Shown here piece after piece: positions 17,852-26,537 of a DNA stretch of 64,000 bases (position 1 is the first letter of the stretch; every line of letters begins with the position of its first letter). This DNA comes from Hahella chejuensis KCTC 2396. GTDB lineage: Bacteria; Pseudomonadota; Gammaproteobacteria; Pseudomonadales; Oleiphilaceae. The notes beneath the pieces are model-generated. The model searched no databases. It was not told the origin of the DNA and saw only the letters and a program-made list of their open reading frames with translations. Position numbers and translations under genes: made by a program. Location: positions 3,130,501 through 3,194,500 of the forward strand of contig NC_007645.1 of assembly GCF_000012985.1 (NCBI RefSeq). Reading direction: 5' to 3'.

Positions 17852-18208
17852 ATGATGTCCCCCACCGCCATTCTCATACACGTTAACGATATCGAATCAG
17901 GTTTGTCCTGGTACAAGAAAGCCTTTCCGGCAGCGCAGGAAAGGGTTGTTGATGGGTTTCGTTATCTTGACGTCGATGGCTTTCACATTGAGATTGTCTG
18001 GGCGGACGCCAAAGTGCCTGCCGGTAAGGCGGGTGCGGTGTTGTATTGGTCTGTCGCGAGTCTGGCGGATGAGATGGAGAGGTTTTTGGTCTTGGGATCG
18101 ACTGTTTACCGTGGACCTATACAGATTGAAAACGGGCTAGGCATGTGCCAGGTGACGGACCCGTTTGGTAATCTTATAGGCCTGAGAGGTCCTTATTCTG
18201 CGTCCTGA
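17852..18208 (+). CDS. Glyoxalase/VOC-family protein
   Basis: 118 residues with the vicinal-oxygen-chelate pattern: ILIHVNDIESGLSWYKKAF at the start, HIEIVW in the middle and VTDPFGNLIGL at the end. His and Glu ligands typical of the fold are present. Members include glyoxalase I, fosfomycin- and bleomycin-resistance proteins and dioxygenases; the substrate cannot be told from the sequence. Single gene. Confidence 0.85.
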   Translation: MMSPTAILIHVNDIESGLSWYKKAFPAAQERVVDGFRYLDVDGFHIEIVWADAKVPAGKAGAVLYWSVASLADEMERFLVLGSTVYRGPIQIENGLGMCQVTDPFGNLIGLRGPYSAS

Positions 18209-18274
18209 TTTTTCAGGTTGTTGCGCACCAATAGGCTGACTTTTCTCAGACGAACTCAAGCCAGCCTTATCCGA

Positions 18275-18616
18275 TTATTCGGTCACGTTAGCGCCGAGCG
18301 CGTCCCGGTATTTCTCGATCAACTCAATCCAGGTTTCTGAATTGGCCACTATGAAATGGTATGTATGATCGTTCAGCAATGTGATCTTGAAGCCCTCAGG
18401 CAATGAAGGCGGCAGGCTGTCTTTTTCCACTTTCGCGATATCAGTGAGGGGGATGTTGTAGGTTCCAGGTCCAAGGTCTTCGTTATAGGGCGCGAAGTGC
18501 AGGGTCTCTGCGGTCATCCACAACTTGCCGTCGGCTTTGGCGACGCCTTGCTGGATCGTGGAAGTAGAGGATTTGATCACCTTATTCGGAGCGGTGATGT
18601 CAGCTTGAGTTACCAT
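18275..18616 (-). CDS. Small GRAM/PH-like protein
   Basis: 113 residues, with AGGAGG well placed before the ATG. The stretch ADGKLWMTAETLHFAPYN, then IPLTDIAKVEKD and GFKITLLNDHTYHFIV, has the alternating strand pattern of GRAM/PH-like domains, which bind lipids or proteins. No signal peptide or membrane segment. The domain call is by eye and the function is unknown. Confidence 0.6.
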   Translation of the reverse strand: MVTQADITAPNKVIKSSTSTIQQGVAKADGKLWMTAETLHFAPYNEDLGPGTYNIPLTDIAKVEKDSLPPSLPEGFKITLLNDHTYHFIVANSETWIELIEKYRDALGANVTE

Positions 18617-18751
18617 TTTGGGTGCCTCCTTGTGGTGCTTGAGTGAGTAGCTGCGGCTTGAAATGACTGCATCAACGACAGCTCAATGTCCTGATAGCGA
18701 ATATAGAACGGCCCACGGCAAAGATAAAGCTCGGCGACAAGCACGTGAGGC

Positions 18752-18967
18752 TTATATGACGCCGGTCTCAAAGAAGGCGATCAGGGCGTCTGCAACCTTA
18801 CGCACTCGTGGAGATCGTCGCAGGTCCGGGTGGATGACCAGCCATAGCTCTCGCATAACCGGACAGGCGGGCTTATGGATATGCTGTAATTGAGGATAAA
18901 AACGCTCCGGGCAGCCCCCCGGCATGCTGGAGAACTTGCCTATGGAAACTGTGGCGCGGTCGATTCA
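18752..18967 (-). pseudogene. C-terminal remnant of a LysR-type regulator
   Basis: On the minus strand about 70 codons read RATVSIGK, then PERFYPQLQHIHKP, then RELWLVIHPDLRRSPRVRKV and ALIAFFETGVI before a TAA. The block ELWLVIHPDLRRSPRVR is the classic end of LysR substrate-binding domains. An in-frame stop lies just upstream at about 18968, and neither a DNA-binding domain nor a start codon is present, so this is a decayed fragment. Confidence 0.65.
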
Positions 18968-19124
18968 ATTCACCCGTCCCAGCGTACGGCTGCAAAGCGG
19001 GCAAACCGTTGGGGCGGTGATACTGTCGGTGTAAGGACAAGAGGCTGCGTCCAGTCGAGTGCGGCTGGACGCGAAGCTGTCAATCTTGTGCTGCGGCTGA
19101 TAGGCTTTGGCGCAATCAAGCCCT

Positions 19125-19709
19125 ATGACCAATAAGGATATTGTTGTGACCTCTACTGTCTCTGCCTTGCCGTTGCAAATTTCATGTTTATACCGTGTGG
19201 AAGCGCTGGCGAAAGCCTGGCCGGCGACACACGTTATTTCTCTGCTTGATCCTGATATCAGCGAACAGGCGATCCCCAAGCTGGCCGCCCATGTGGAAGC
19301 GCATCACATCATTAGAATATTTGACCAGGAGAGAGCGGAAGCCACCCACCACTTTGACGCGGTGATCAGCGACGTCTTGAACACCTTGCAGGCGATTCTT
19401 GAGGGCCCCGCAAACCGCCTGGTCATCCACTGTCATGCCGGCGTGAGTCGCTCTACGGCAATAGGGTATGGCGCTTTGGCGTTAATGCATGGGCAGGGGC
19501 GGGAGGCAGACGCTTTTAACGAGTTGCTCAAGATCACCTGCAAGCCCTGGCCGAACAGACGCATTGTTGAGGCTATCGACACCGCCTTGAATCGCGGCGG
19601 GACCATGTTGGCGCCGTTGGACGCCTATCGGGAGGCGAACCCTTATCGCTTGGATAGCTACAGACGGCTGAACCGAAAGCGTGGGATAGTATCGAAAGTT
19701 CAGCGTTGA
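19125..19709 (+). CDS. Tyrosine/dual-specificity phosphatase-like protein
   Basis: About 194 residues from the ATG at 19125. The active-site loop HCHAGVSRSTA (near residue 108) fits the HCx5R signature of Cys-dependent phosphatases, with Cys as nucleophile and Arg binding phosphate. Upstream, VISLLDPD and a DAV-helix resemble small bacterial protein-tyrosine-phosphatase-like enzymes. No signal peptide, so cytoplasmic. The start is uncertain: TTG at 19107 and GTG at 19145 are also in reach, none with a good ribosome site. Confidence 0.78.
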   Translation: MTNKDIVVTSTVSALPLQISCLYRVEALAKAWPATHVISLLDPDISEQAIPKLAAHVEAHHIIRIFDQERAEATHHFDAVISDVLNTLQAILEGPANRLVIHCHAGVSRSTAIGYGALALMHGQGREADAFNELLKITCKPWPNRRIVEAIDTALNRGGTMLAPLDAYREANPYRLDSYRRLNRKRGIVSKVQR

Positions 19710-19801
19710 AGGCGTTGGCGGGGGATCAAAGAGGCTCCAACTGACCTTGGCGAGCGTAGCTTTCTTCAGTTGGCGGATACCAGATGGTAGAGAGTAAAAA
19801 C

Positions 19802-19819
19802 GGGGGCTGGGCCGCCCCC
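19802..19819 (-). terminator. Orphan GC-rich hairpin
   Basis: GGGGGC / GCCCCC with a 6-nt loop; the A-run at its left would give a U-tract on the minus strand. No minus-strand gene ends here, so it may mark a lost gene or simply insulate its neighbours. The rest of 19710-20116 holds no gene I can support. Confidence 0.45.
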
Positions 19820-20116
19820 AAGAGGTGTTAGTTCAGTCTTCAGCATTTATGCGGAGGTGATTCCAGGTTAGCTTGAACCCTGTCACTCCTGGACTTCCCT
19901 TTTAGCAAGGCGGCGAAAGACGCCTCCTGATTCCGAGGTATTACTTACACAAAAGGTCTACCGCTAACCCTGTTAATTCTAGAAGCCGGCGTTGCGGTGT
20001 TTGTAGAATATTTGGTGAAACTTTTGTGGCGTTTTTGCAATAGAAGAGAGGGCTTTCTATGGAGAGGTCTCACTTCTGCGGCGAGGTGGGCCAAGAGCCG
20101 ACCAATCAGAAAAAAC

Positions 20117-20647
20117 ATGAAATATCGACAGGACTGTAGGGTGAATATCGCCAGACTCAAAGAAAAACTTGCCTCTGAAGATATTGACGACATTTATGAT
20201 GCGTTAATTGATATCGGCAAAACCGACTGTTACGAGCTGATGGAAGATGTCAGGCGCTTTCTGCAACACCTGGAGCCGGATCTCCAGCGCGCCGCCATCA
20301 TGGTGCTCGGTATATACTGGGCCGTACCGGACTTCAAACATGAACTAGTCCCTTTGATGAGCAAAGATGTGGACGATGACGTCAGAGCAACGGCGCTCAT
20401 CAATTGGGTGGGGTATTACGCAGGGACAAAAGACCCAGCAGTCCTTCTCAGGCTCAATGACCTGTTGCGGGATAAAACGGAAGATATTTTCGTACGCATG
20501 GAGGCGTTAAGAGGCTTATTCAGAGTGGCGCAGTCGGGTATCGACGATACTTTAATGCGCCAACTGGAGAGAGCGCCTTCTTATGCGGAATTTGAGTCTT
20601 TGATTCCGTGGGAGTTGGTGGACAAGCTCATTGAGAAAGCGAGCTAA
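20117..20647 (+). CDS. HEAT-repeat-like protein
   Basis: 176 residues from the ATG at 20117 (GTG at 20141 is an alternative). All-helical, with paired-helix units: LQRAAIMVLGIYWAVPDFKHELVPLMS, VRATALINWVGYYAG and VRMEALRGLFRVAQ spaced at about 35-40 residues, as in HEAT repeats. Such folds bind other proteins. No enzyme motif, no export signal. The longer frame reaching back to 19997 has a poor start. Confidence 0.65.
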   Translation: MKYRQDCRVNIARLKEKLASEDIDDIYDALIDIGKTDCYELMEDVRRFLQHLEPDLQRAAIMVLGIYWAVPDFKHELVPLMSKDVDDDVRATALINWVGYYAGTKDPAVLLRLNDLLRDKTEDIFVRMEALRGLFRVAQSGIDDTLMRQLERAPSYAEFESLIPWELVDKLIEKAS

Positions 20648-20698
20648 AAGCACTTGCCATGCTCCGTTTGTTCTTTTCCCAATAACTATGAGCGACTG

Positions 20699-20724
20699 AG
20701 CCGCCCCATTAATTCGAGGCGGCT
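20699..20724. terminator. Hairpin between convergent HEAT-like and hydrolase genes
   Basis: A 7-bp stem (AGCCGCC / GGCGGCT) with a 12-nt loop in the gap where two genes converge. Only weak T-content follows. Confidence 0.45.
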
Positions 20725-20736
20725 TGCTAGGTCAAC

Positions 20737-21693
20737 TTAATGTTGTAAAAAGCTCAGCAAATCCTGATTCAGCCGATCTTTATGAGTGTCTGTAATACCA
20801 TGAGGCGCGCCTGGGTATTCGATGAGTTCGGCGTTTTTGATCAGTTTCACCGCGGCGCGGGCGGAGGCGTCGATGGGGACTATCTGATCGTCGTCGCCGT
20901 GCACGATCAGCGTGGGAATGTCGAACTTCTTCAGGTCATCGCGAAAGTCTGTGGCGGAGAACGCGGCGATTGAGTCGTAGGTGTTCTTGTGTCCGCCTTG
21001 CATGCCCTGGGCCCAGAATGACTGAATCATCCCTTGAGATGTTTGAGCGCCGGGACGATTGAAGCCGAAGAAAGGGCCCGATGCGATATCCAGATAAAGC
21101 TGGGAGCGATCTTTGAGAGACGCATTGCGGATATCGTCAAACACTTGCAGCGGCAAACCGATGGGATTGCTGTCCGTCTTTAACATCAGAGGCGTCACTG
21201 CGGAGATCAGCGCCGCCTTTTTGACCCGCTGCGTTCCGTGTCGACCAATATAGCGCGCCACTTCGCCGCCGCCTGTGGAGAATCCCACCAGAGTGACGTC
21301 TTTCAGGTCCAGAGTTTCGATCACGGTGGCGAGGTCGTCCGCATAATGATCCATATCATTGCCTTCCCAAGGCTGACTGGAGCGGCCGTGGCCGCGGCGA
21401 TCATGCGCCACAACGCGATACCCCTTGTCAGCCAGGAACAGCATTTGCGACTCCCAGCTATCCGAACTCAGCGGCCAGCCATGACTGAAGACCACCACGG
21501 GCGCGCCTTTGGGCCCCCAGTCTTTATAGTAGATCTGTACGCCGTCACGGGTGGTGATGTAGTTCGCGGTCTGGGCGACTGCTGCGGCGGAATGCGTTGA
21601 TATGGATGTATCGGCGGCGGATGCCTGCGCGGAGCCGGCCAGTGTGAAAAATGCCAGAGTCAGTGCGCTGAGAGGGCGGGTAAGTGATTTCAT
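20737..21693 (-). CDS. Secreted alpha/beta hydrolase, haloperoxidase-like
   Basis: 318 residues, signal peptide about 1-27, AAGGAG five bases before the ATG. The sequence shows the cofactor-free chloroperoxidase/esterase pattern: [14 protein letters not shown] (oxyanion hole), [14 protein letters not shown], nucleophile elbow GFSTGGGE, acid in HGDDDQIVP and His in APHGITDTH. Natural substrates of such enzymes are esters or lactones. It is divergent from the AraC gene at 21822, which probably controls it. Confidence 0.88.
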   Translation of the reverse strand: MKSLTRPLSALTLAFFTLAGSAQASAADTSISTHSAAAVAQTANYITTRDGVQIYYKDWGPKGAPVVVFSHGWPLSSDSWESQMLFLADKGYRVVAHDRRGHGRSSQPWEGNDMDHYADDLATVIETLDLKDVTLVGFSTGGGEVARYIGRHGTQRVKKAALISAVTPLMLKTDSNPIGLPLQVFDDIRNASLKDRSQLYLDIASGPFFGFNRPGAQTSQGMIQSFWAQGMQGGHKNTYDSIAAFSATDFRDDLKKFDIPTLIVHGDDDQIVPIDASARAAVKLIKNAELIEYPGAPHGITDTHKDRLNQDLLSFLQH

Positions 21694-21821
21694 GTTTTCT
21701 CCTTAATGCTTTGATGTTTATGGCGCCCGTGGTCTTGGCCAACAAGCAGGAGCAACTTTACCTATGTTTCCAATACGATATATCATAAATAGTCTGTCAA
21801 ATTTAACTTTGAGTATTTTTT

Positions 21822-22649
21822 ATGGTTGATCGCCTGGCGGCGTTGCTGGAGCACTTTTCGATTAACGCCCGTGTGTTCAATACCGGCCCTTTGTGCGGGG
21901 TCACTGACGTATACGGAAAGGATCAGTATGGGCAGCTTCATCTGGTGCGCCAGGGGGCGGTGGAAGTGCGGCATGGCAGGAAAGTCGTCGCCGAAGTGGC
22001 GGAGCCGAGTCTGTTGTTTTATCCGCGGCCTTTGCCTCATCGCTTTGTCACTGATCCAGTGTTCGGCGCCGACTTCGCCTGCGCCAATCTGAGTTTTGAG
22101 GGCGGGGCGAACAATCCTGTCGTCGCCGCGCTGCCGGAATTTATCTGCCTGCCTCTATCTTCATTGCCGGGCGCTGCGCCGGTGTTGGACTTACTATTTC
22201 AGGAAGCCTTCGCCGGTTATTGCGGACGACAGGCAGTGTTGGACCGCCTCTTTGAAGTCGTCCTGATACAGGTGCTGAGGTATCTAATGGAAGACGGACG
22301 CACCCAGGTCGGCATGCTGGCTGGAATGGCGCACCCGCGACTGCGACTGGCGTTGGTGGCCATGCATGAACAGCCTGGAGAGGACTGGTCACTGGAAAAA
22401 CTGGCTGATCATGCCGGTATGTCCCGTAGCGTATTCGCCAATCTGTTTCGCGACCGCGTCGGATGCACGCCGGGCGTTTACCTGCAACGCTGGCGTATCA
22501 GTCTTGCGCAACGGGCCTTGATGCAAGGGGAGCCGCTTAAGTTGATAGCCGGTGAGGTGGGCTATGGAAGCGAGGCGGCGTTATCGCGCGCGTTCAAGGC
22601 CTGTGTTGGATGCTCGCCAGGGGAGTGGCGCAAACACCAGGGACTTTAG
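21822..22649 (+). CDS. AraC-family regulator with cupin domain
   Basis: 275 residues. The N-terminal half is a cupin-like sensor of the AraC cupin_6 type (HLVRQGAVEVRHG, PSLLFYPRPLPHRF). The C-terminal third holds two helix-turn-helix motifs (WSLEKLADHAGMSRSVFANLF and LKLIAGEVGYGSEAALSRAF) and the family ending CSPGEWRKH. It is divergent from the haloperoxidase-like gene, whose promoter would share the 128-bp gap. Confidence 0.9.
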   Translation: MVDRLAALLEHFSINARVFNTGPLCGVTDVYGKDQYGQLHLVRQGAVEVRHGRKVVAEVAEPSLLFYPRPLPHRFVTDPVFGADFACANLSFEGGANNPVVAALPEFICLPLSSLPGAAPVLDLLFQEAFAGYCGRQAVLDRLFEVVLIQVLRYLMEDGRTQVGMLAGMAHPRLRLALVAMHEQPGEDWSLEKLADHAGMSRSVFANLFRDRVGCTPGVYLQRWRISLAQRALMQGEPLKLIAGEVGYGSEAALSRAFKACVGCSPGEWRKHQGL

Positions 22650-22928
22650 CTCCCCGTTGTCATCCATAATGCGCACAAAATTCAGCCAATATTGCGCCCC
22701 CTGATCGGGGCGTAGTCCGTTTGCGATATTGTGAAAGAGATCGCATCTGTTACTGTTTCGCCACTGAGTTTACTTGGTTAACTCCGCTTGAACATACATA
22801 ACAAATTGACTCTATTTCGCCATTTACCGGAAGGTCAAAAAGACGCGCTTACGCGATTGCGTTGCTGAATCTGAGTCATCGCACATAACGCATTAACCCG
22901 GCGAAATACAGATTTTTTAGTAGTAGAT

Positions 22929-23345
22929 ATGATTAAAAAAACGGCATTGTTTCTGGTTGTAATAGTTATTCTGGTCTTCCTTGTTTTTCGTGTGCTGGGT
23001 CCTTATTTGCGGGAACTTAAAAGCGATGAAACCGTCGCCCTCAAGGCCATTCCCGTCACCTATAACTGCGCGCGAGGAAACTGCATCGCTTTTGACGTCG
23101 AGTCCGTCGGCGCAGAAAAATATCAGCAGTACGTCAACAAGCTGATTTATCCCTACAGCGATTCGGAAGCGCAAGACGAGGTCGCTACACGCCTGGCGAA
23201 TCTGCTATCCGACAGCCAGATTTCCGTGTGCATGAAAGGCGTATTGCACCAGTTTCCCATCGACTACCTCCGTCCTTTCCACAAAGGCTATGGCGGGTAT
23301 GATTTTCAGTTGATGGAGATAGGGGAGAGCGCTTGTGAGGAGTGA
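22929..23345 (+). CDS. Small membrane-anchored protein of unknown function
   Basis: 138 residues with one N-terminal membrane helix (about 4-24) and a periplasmic part holding four Cys (NCARGNC, VCMK, SACEE). Paired cysteines suggest disulphides. It resembles no family I recognise, though its architecture is like that of the protein at 5433. Ribosome site weak. Single gene in a gene-poor stretch. Confidence 0.6.
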   Translation: MIKKTALFLVVIVILVFLVFRVLGPYLRELKSDETVALKAIPVTYNCARGNCIAFDVESVGAEKYQQYVNKLIYPYSDSEAQDEVATRLANLLSDSQISVCMKGVLHQFPIDYLRPFHKGYGGYDFQLMEIGESACEE

Positions 23346-23757
23346 TAGCGGCCTCTAAATGACTCTCACTCAAGGCTGAGATTACTGGAACGTCACCGAA
23401 GATGCTGCAACCATCTCTAAAGTATTAATAGTAAGGGAATTACCTGAACTTTTGACAAGTCGCCAATTCCGTTTAAACGAACAGACATAGACTCCAATGC
23501 AGAAGCCGCTACAGGTATCGGTTGAGAACCAATGGGCGCCGGTTAACGTACTTATTAGGAGGGCGTGGCAGTAGGTCGTATCCAGGGAATGTCGGTTCTG
23601 CGTGGGAGAGCTGAGTGTGATGGCGCAGGACCTGTGTGCGACTTGCGCTAACCCGGCGGACGTCTATGATTGTTAAGGGAGTATTCACTGGAGAAAGAGA
23701 GCTTGGCGTCCGTTGATTTAACGTTGTCGGTGATCATTTGATTAGGTGGCGCTGTCC
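23346..23757. other. Gene-free stretch
   Basis: About 410 bases with no supported ORF and no strong hairpin. It precedes the solute-binding protein gene and presumably contains its promoter. Confidence 0.4.
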
Positions 23758-24525
23758 ATGATTCGCTGTGTTTTATCTTGTGTGTTTGGCTTTTTACTGC
23801 TGCTTGCCGGTTACGGTTTCGCCGCTGATCAACCGTTTTCGCGCCAACTGGAATTAATCACGTCGTCTTCTATCGCACCTTATGTCATAGCCGAGGAAAA
23901 TCGGGGGCTGGTCGTGGATATCATTCGCGAAGCGCTGTCTGAGCGGGACTATGAAGTTAACTTCATATACACCACCAACCGGCGTTTGTTTGCGGAGTTA
24001 CGAAATCAGCGCGTGGATGGGGCCTTTAATCTGCCTCCGGGCAATTACTCCGAAGGCGGCTATTACCTTTCCGATCCGGTGGTTTACTACCAGAACGTAG
24101 TGGTGACGCTGAGCGACCATGCGGAAGGGATTATCAAGGTGGATGATCTCAAGGATAAACGTCTGGTTGTGTTCCAGAACGCGCCCCTTTATCTGCCCCC
24201 GGAATACGCCAGGATGGCGGCGCAAAATCCGCATATTGAAGAAGTCGTTAATCAGCAGTCGCAAGTGCAGATGCTGTTTCTGGAGCGCGCCGACGCGATC
24301 ATTCTTGATAAGCGCATTTTCCATTACTACTTGAATCAATTACAGTCGACCAGCCCGATTTACCAAGCGCCATACACCGTTCACCCCTTGTTCAACAGCG
24401 CTCCCCGTTACGCTATTTTCAAATCCGCCAAGCTGCGTGATTTATTCAATCAACGGCTACAGACGTTGAAAGATAATGGTCGCTATGAAGCCATCGCGGA
24501 CAACTATCTCAAGCTGGCGGAATAG
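23758..24525 (+). CDS. Periplasmic solute-binding protein, SBP_bac_3-like
   Basis: 255 residues from the ATG at 23758, with AGGTGG eight bases upstream. A signal peptide (about 1-23) is followed by a two-lobed type 3 binding domain: PYVIAEENRGLVVDIIREAL, LRNQRVDGAFNLPP, LKDKRLVVFQNA and a terminal DNGRYEAIADNYLKL, as in amino-acid binding proteins. No ABC permease or ATPase is adjacent, so it may be one of the stand-alone proteins common in marine gammaproteobacteria. Ligand unknown. Confidence 0.8.
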   Translation: MIRCVLSCVFGFLLLLAGYGFAADQPFSRQLELITSSSIAPYVIAEENRGLVVDIIREALSERDYEVNFIYTTNRRLFAELRNQRVDGAFNLPPGNYSEGGYYLSDPVVYYQNVVVTLSDHAEGIIKVDDLKDKRLVVFQNAPLYLPPEYARMAAQNPHIEEVVNQQSQVQMLFLERADAIILDKRIFHYYLNQLQSTSPIYQAPYTVHPLFNSAPRYAIFKSAKLRDLFNQRLQTLKDNGRYEAIADNYLKLAE

Positions 24526-24672
24526 TCCTGCAGTGTGCTTCGCACTGAGCTCTATGGGGGCTTAATATCTATCCGAATTTTTACGAAATTCGCGCCTGAA
24601 GTGATGCGCCTGGTTTGTCGGAGTCGGATTTGTCCATTGAGGTAAAGGGAGACCAGGTATACAAGGGCGCCT

Positions 24673-24915
24673 TCACCATCCACGGGATTTCATGCGTTTG
24701 AGCTGATACTCCATGGACGATTGATCCATCAGGCGGCTGATCTCTTTTAAGGACAGCTGTTTATAGCGTCTTTGTTCTTTGGAGGCGGGGGTATCGCCTA
24801 GCATCACCGGCTCTTCTTCAGACCATTTTTCGAGGTCTGTCAGATATTCAGAGCGATAACGTTGAATCGCTTCTTCGGCGAGTTGGCGAGGAGACTTTTG
24901 AGACTGCGTATCCAT
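24673..24915 (-). CDS. Small charged protein of unknown function
   Basis: 80 residues from the ATG at 24915, reading MDTQSQKSPRQLAEEAIQ and rich in Glu, Lys and Arg, probably helical. A longer frame to 24984 would add a hydrophobic start, but AGGTG lies better placed for the inner ATG. No family recognised. Confidence 0.5.
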   Translation of the reverse strand: MDTQSQKSPRQLAEEAIQRYRSEYLTDLEKWSEEEPVMLGDTPASKEQRRYKQLSLKEISRLMDQSSMEYQLKRMKSRGW

Positions 24916-25082
24916 ATGCAACACCTGGGCTGAAATACAAGTATAAGCAAGTTGGATTAAAAGGCATGACGGGATCGATGTCAAGTGTAATTGGCTTGTA
25001 TTTCAAGGGAAGATGGCCAAAAGGCGGATAGGTGACAACCTATATTGAAAGCGAAGTTGTATATTGAGTGAGCGCCAGGGGA

Positions 25083-25113
25083 AATAAAAACCTCGCCGGA
25101 CTCACCGACGAGG
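25083..25113 (-). terminator. Rho-independent terminator for the epimerase cluster
   Basis: Read on the minus strand, CCTCG-x-CGG pairs with CCG-x-CGAGG around a 5-nt loop and runs into TTTTTATTT. It lies 42 nt past the stop codon of the epimerase gene. Confidence 0.85.
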
Positions 25114-25154
25114 GAGCGATTTTCAGCGCGCAATCAATTGTTTAGCCTAAACGA

Positions 25155-26261
25155 TTAAGACGCCTTAAGGGATTCCGGCAGGGTAACGCCGTTGGTTTTA
25201 TACCAGCTTTGAGGATCTTTCTTTAAGTTGGCGATCAACTTCTCCAAGTCATCATATAAGGCGTGCCGGGGCTTCCAATCGAGAAGGTTGATGGCGCGGC
25301 TGATATCCAGCGCATAGTGATCCGACGACATATCCACCATAAAGGGCTTGATGAAAGGCTTTTCGCCTTTGTCGATGCTGTCGGGAATAATCGGCTCGGC
25401 CTTTTCCTCCAACCAGGCGCCGGCTTTGGCTACCGGTTTGGGAACCCGCAGAGTGCGCCAGTGTTCTTTGCCGTGAATCAATTCGCCAATGCGATCCTGT
25501 AATTCACCGTAGCTCACGGCATGGTCCTCACCAATCAACATGATGTTCTCTTTGGGCAGATCGCGGCGGCGCTGCAGCGTCTTTAAAAATGCCTGCATCA
25601 AGTCCTGGCGGTGCACATAGGCCTGGCCGGCGTCGGTGTCGCCAGGATACAAATGGCTTTCCAGATCTTTCTCATAGATACGCGCAATCTGTTGCGACAA
25701 GACCGGGGCGGCCTGTTTATCGTCATACAGCCCGGCGAGACGCAGGATACTGTAGGGCATGGCGCCGGCGTTCTCCTTGATGACGATTTCCGCTTTGGTT
25801 TTGTACTCGGGGTACACCCAGTCCGGGTCCAGAGGCGTTTCCTCGGTGATGGGGGCTCCATCAGGCTCGCTGGCGCGATGGACCAGCATGGTGCTGGAGT
25901 AAATGAAGCGTTCCACGTAGAAGTCCTGTAACGCCGTCATGAGATTGCGCGCGCCGTCCACATTGACTTTTTCATAGAGTGGAGAGTCTTCTCCCGTGAA
26001 GTCGAAATACGCAGCCAGATGAAAGACGGCGGCGATGTGACGGCCAAACTTTTCCCGAAATACGTCGAAGGTTTTCTTGACGTCATCCCAGGAAGTCAGG
26101 TCCAAGGTGTAGCTATGGTCGGCGAGAGGCGTTTCTTCACGGTCCATACCGATGACTTGGTATTTACCCGTCAAATTAAGAATAAGGCTGGAACCGATAT
26201 CGCCGGCGGAACCGGTGACGATAACCAGCGGGAGTGTTGAGGTGTTTGTAGTATCGGACAT
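25155..26261 (-). CDS. NAD-dependent epimerase/dehydratase (extended SDR)
   Basis: 368 residues from the ATG at 26261. A Rossmann fold opens it (VIVTGSAGDIGSSL), with the extended-SDR active site Ser-(Tyr)-Lys in SSTMLVH and YPEYKTKAE, and LRLAGLYDD downstream. Such enzymes modify nucleotide sugars or other carbonyls. Here it follows an SPW/VKOR membrane protein and a PfpI protein on the same strand, a combination that suggests a stress role rather than polysaccharide synthesis. The substrate is unknown. Confidence 0.85.
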   Translation of the reverse strand: MSDTTNTSTLPLVIVTGSAGDIGSSLILNLTGKYQVIGMDREETPLADHSYTLDLTSWDDVKKTFDVFREKFGRHIAAVFHLAAYFDFTGEDSPLYEKVNVDGARNLMTALQDFYVERFIYSSTMLVHRASEPDGAPITEETPLDPDWVYPEYKTKAEIVIKENAGAMPYSILRLAGLYDDKQAAPVLSQQIARIYEKDLESHLYPGDTDAGQAYVHRQDLMQAFLKTLQRRRDLPKENIMLIGEDHAVSYGELQDRIGELIHGKEHWRTLRVPKPVAKAGAWLEEKAEPIIPDSIDKGEKPFIKPFMVDMSSDHYALDISRAINLLDWKPRHALYDDLEKLIANLKKDPQSWYKTNGVTLPESLKAS

Positions 26262-26410
26262 GACTCTTTCCAATTTTCCTTTATCTAATGAGTGATGCGG
26301 CCGCTTCCTGCTGCGCACTGCGGTGGCGTGGCGCGGTGGATACGGATTGACCGCCGCCGTGAGAAAACGACCTCCTTGTCAGTTATCGGATACAAGGGCC
26401 GTGCCAGTCT

Positions 26411-26433
26411 AAAATGGGTGTCCTGGTAAGAAC
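26411..26433 (+). repeat. Dispersed GGACACCCA element, copy 1
   Basis: TGGGTGTCC core at 26415-26423 with flanks matching the consensus (AAAA before, CTGGTAAG after). It is the leftmost exact copy I found in the window, lying upstream of the epimerase gene. Confidence 0.75.
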
Positions 26434-26537
26434 TAAGGTGGGTGCGTCGGGTGGCATGGTCTGCCGTCAAAGAGAAGTATGTAAAGCGTGACTGGCGTTG
26501 GCGTCGCAAGTAGCGGCGTCTACTACTGTTCCTGCGG

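Noticed and set aside
18890-19135. Plus-strand ORF of 81 residues before the phosphatase gene
   Set aside because: It overlaps the LysR remnant on the other strand and has no homology-like pattern.
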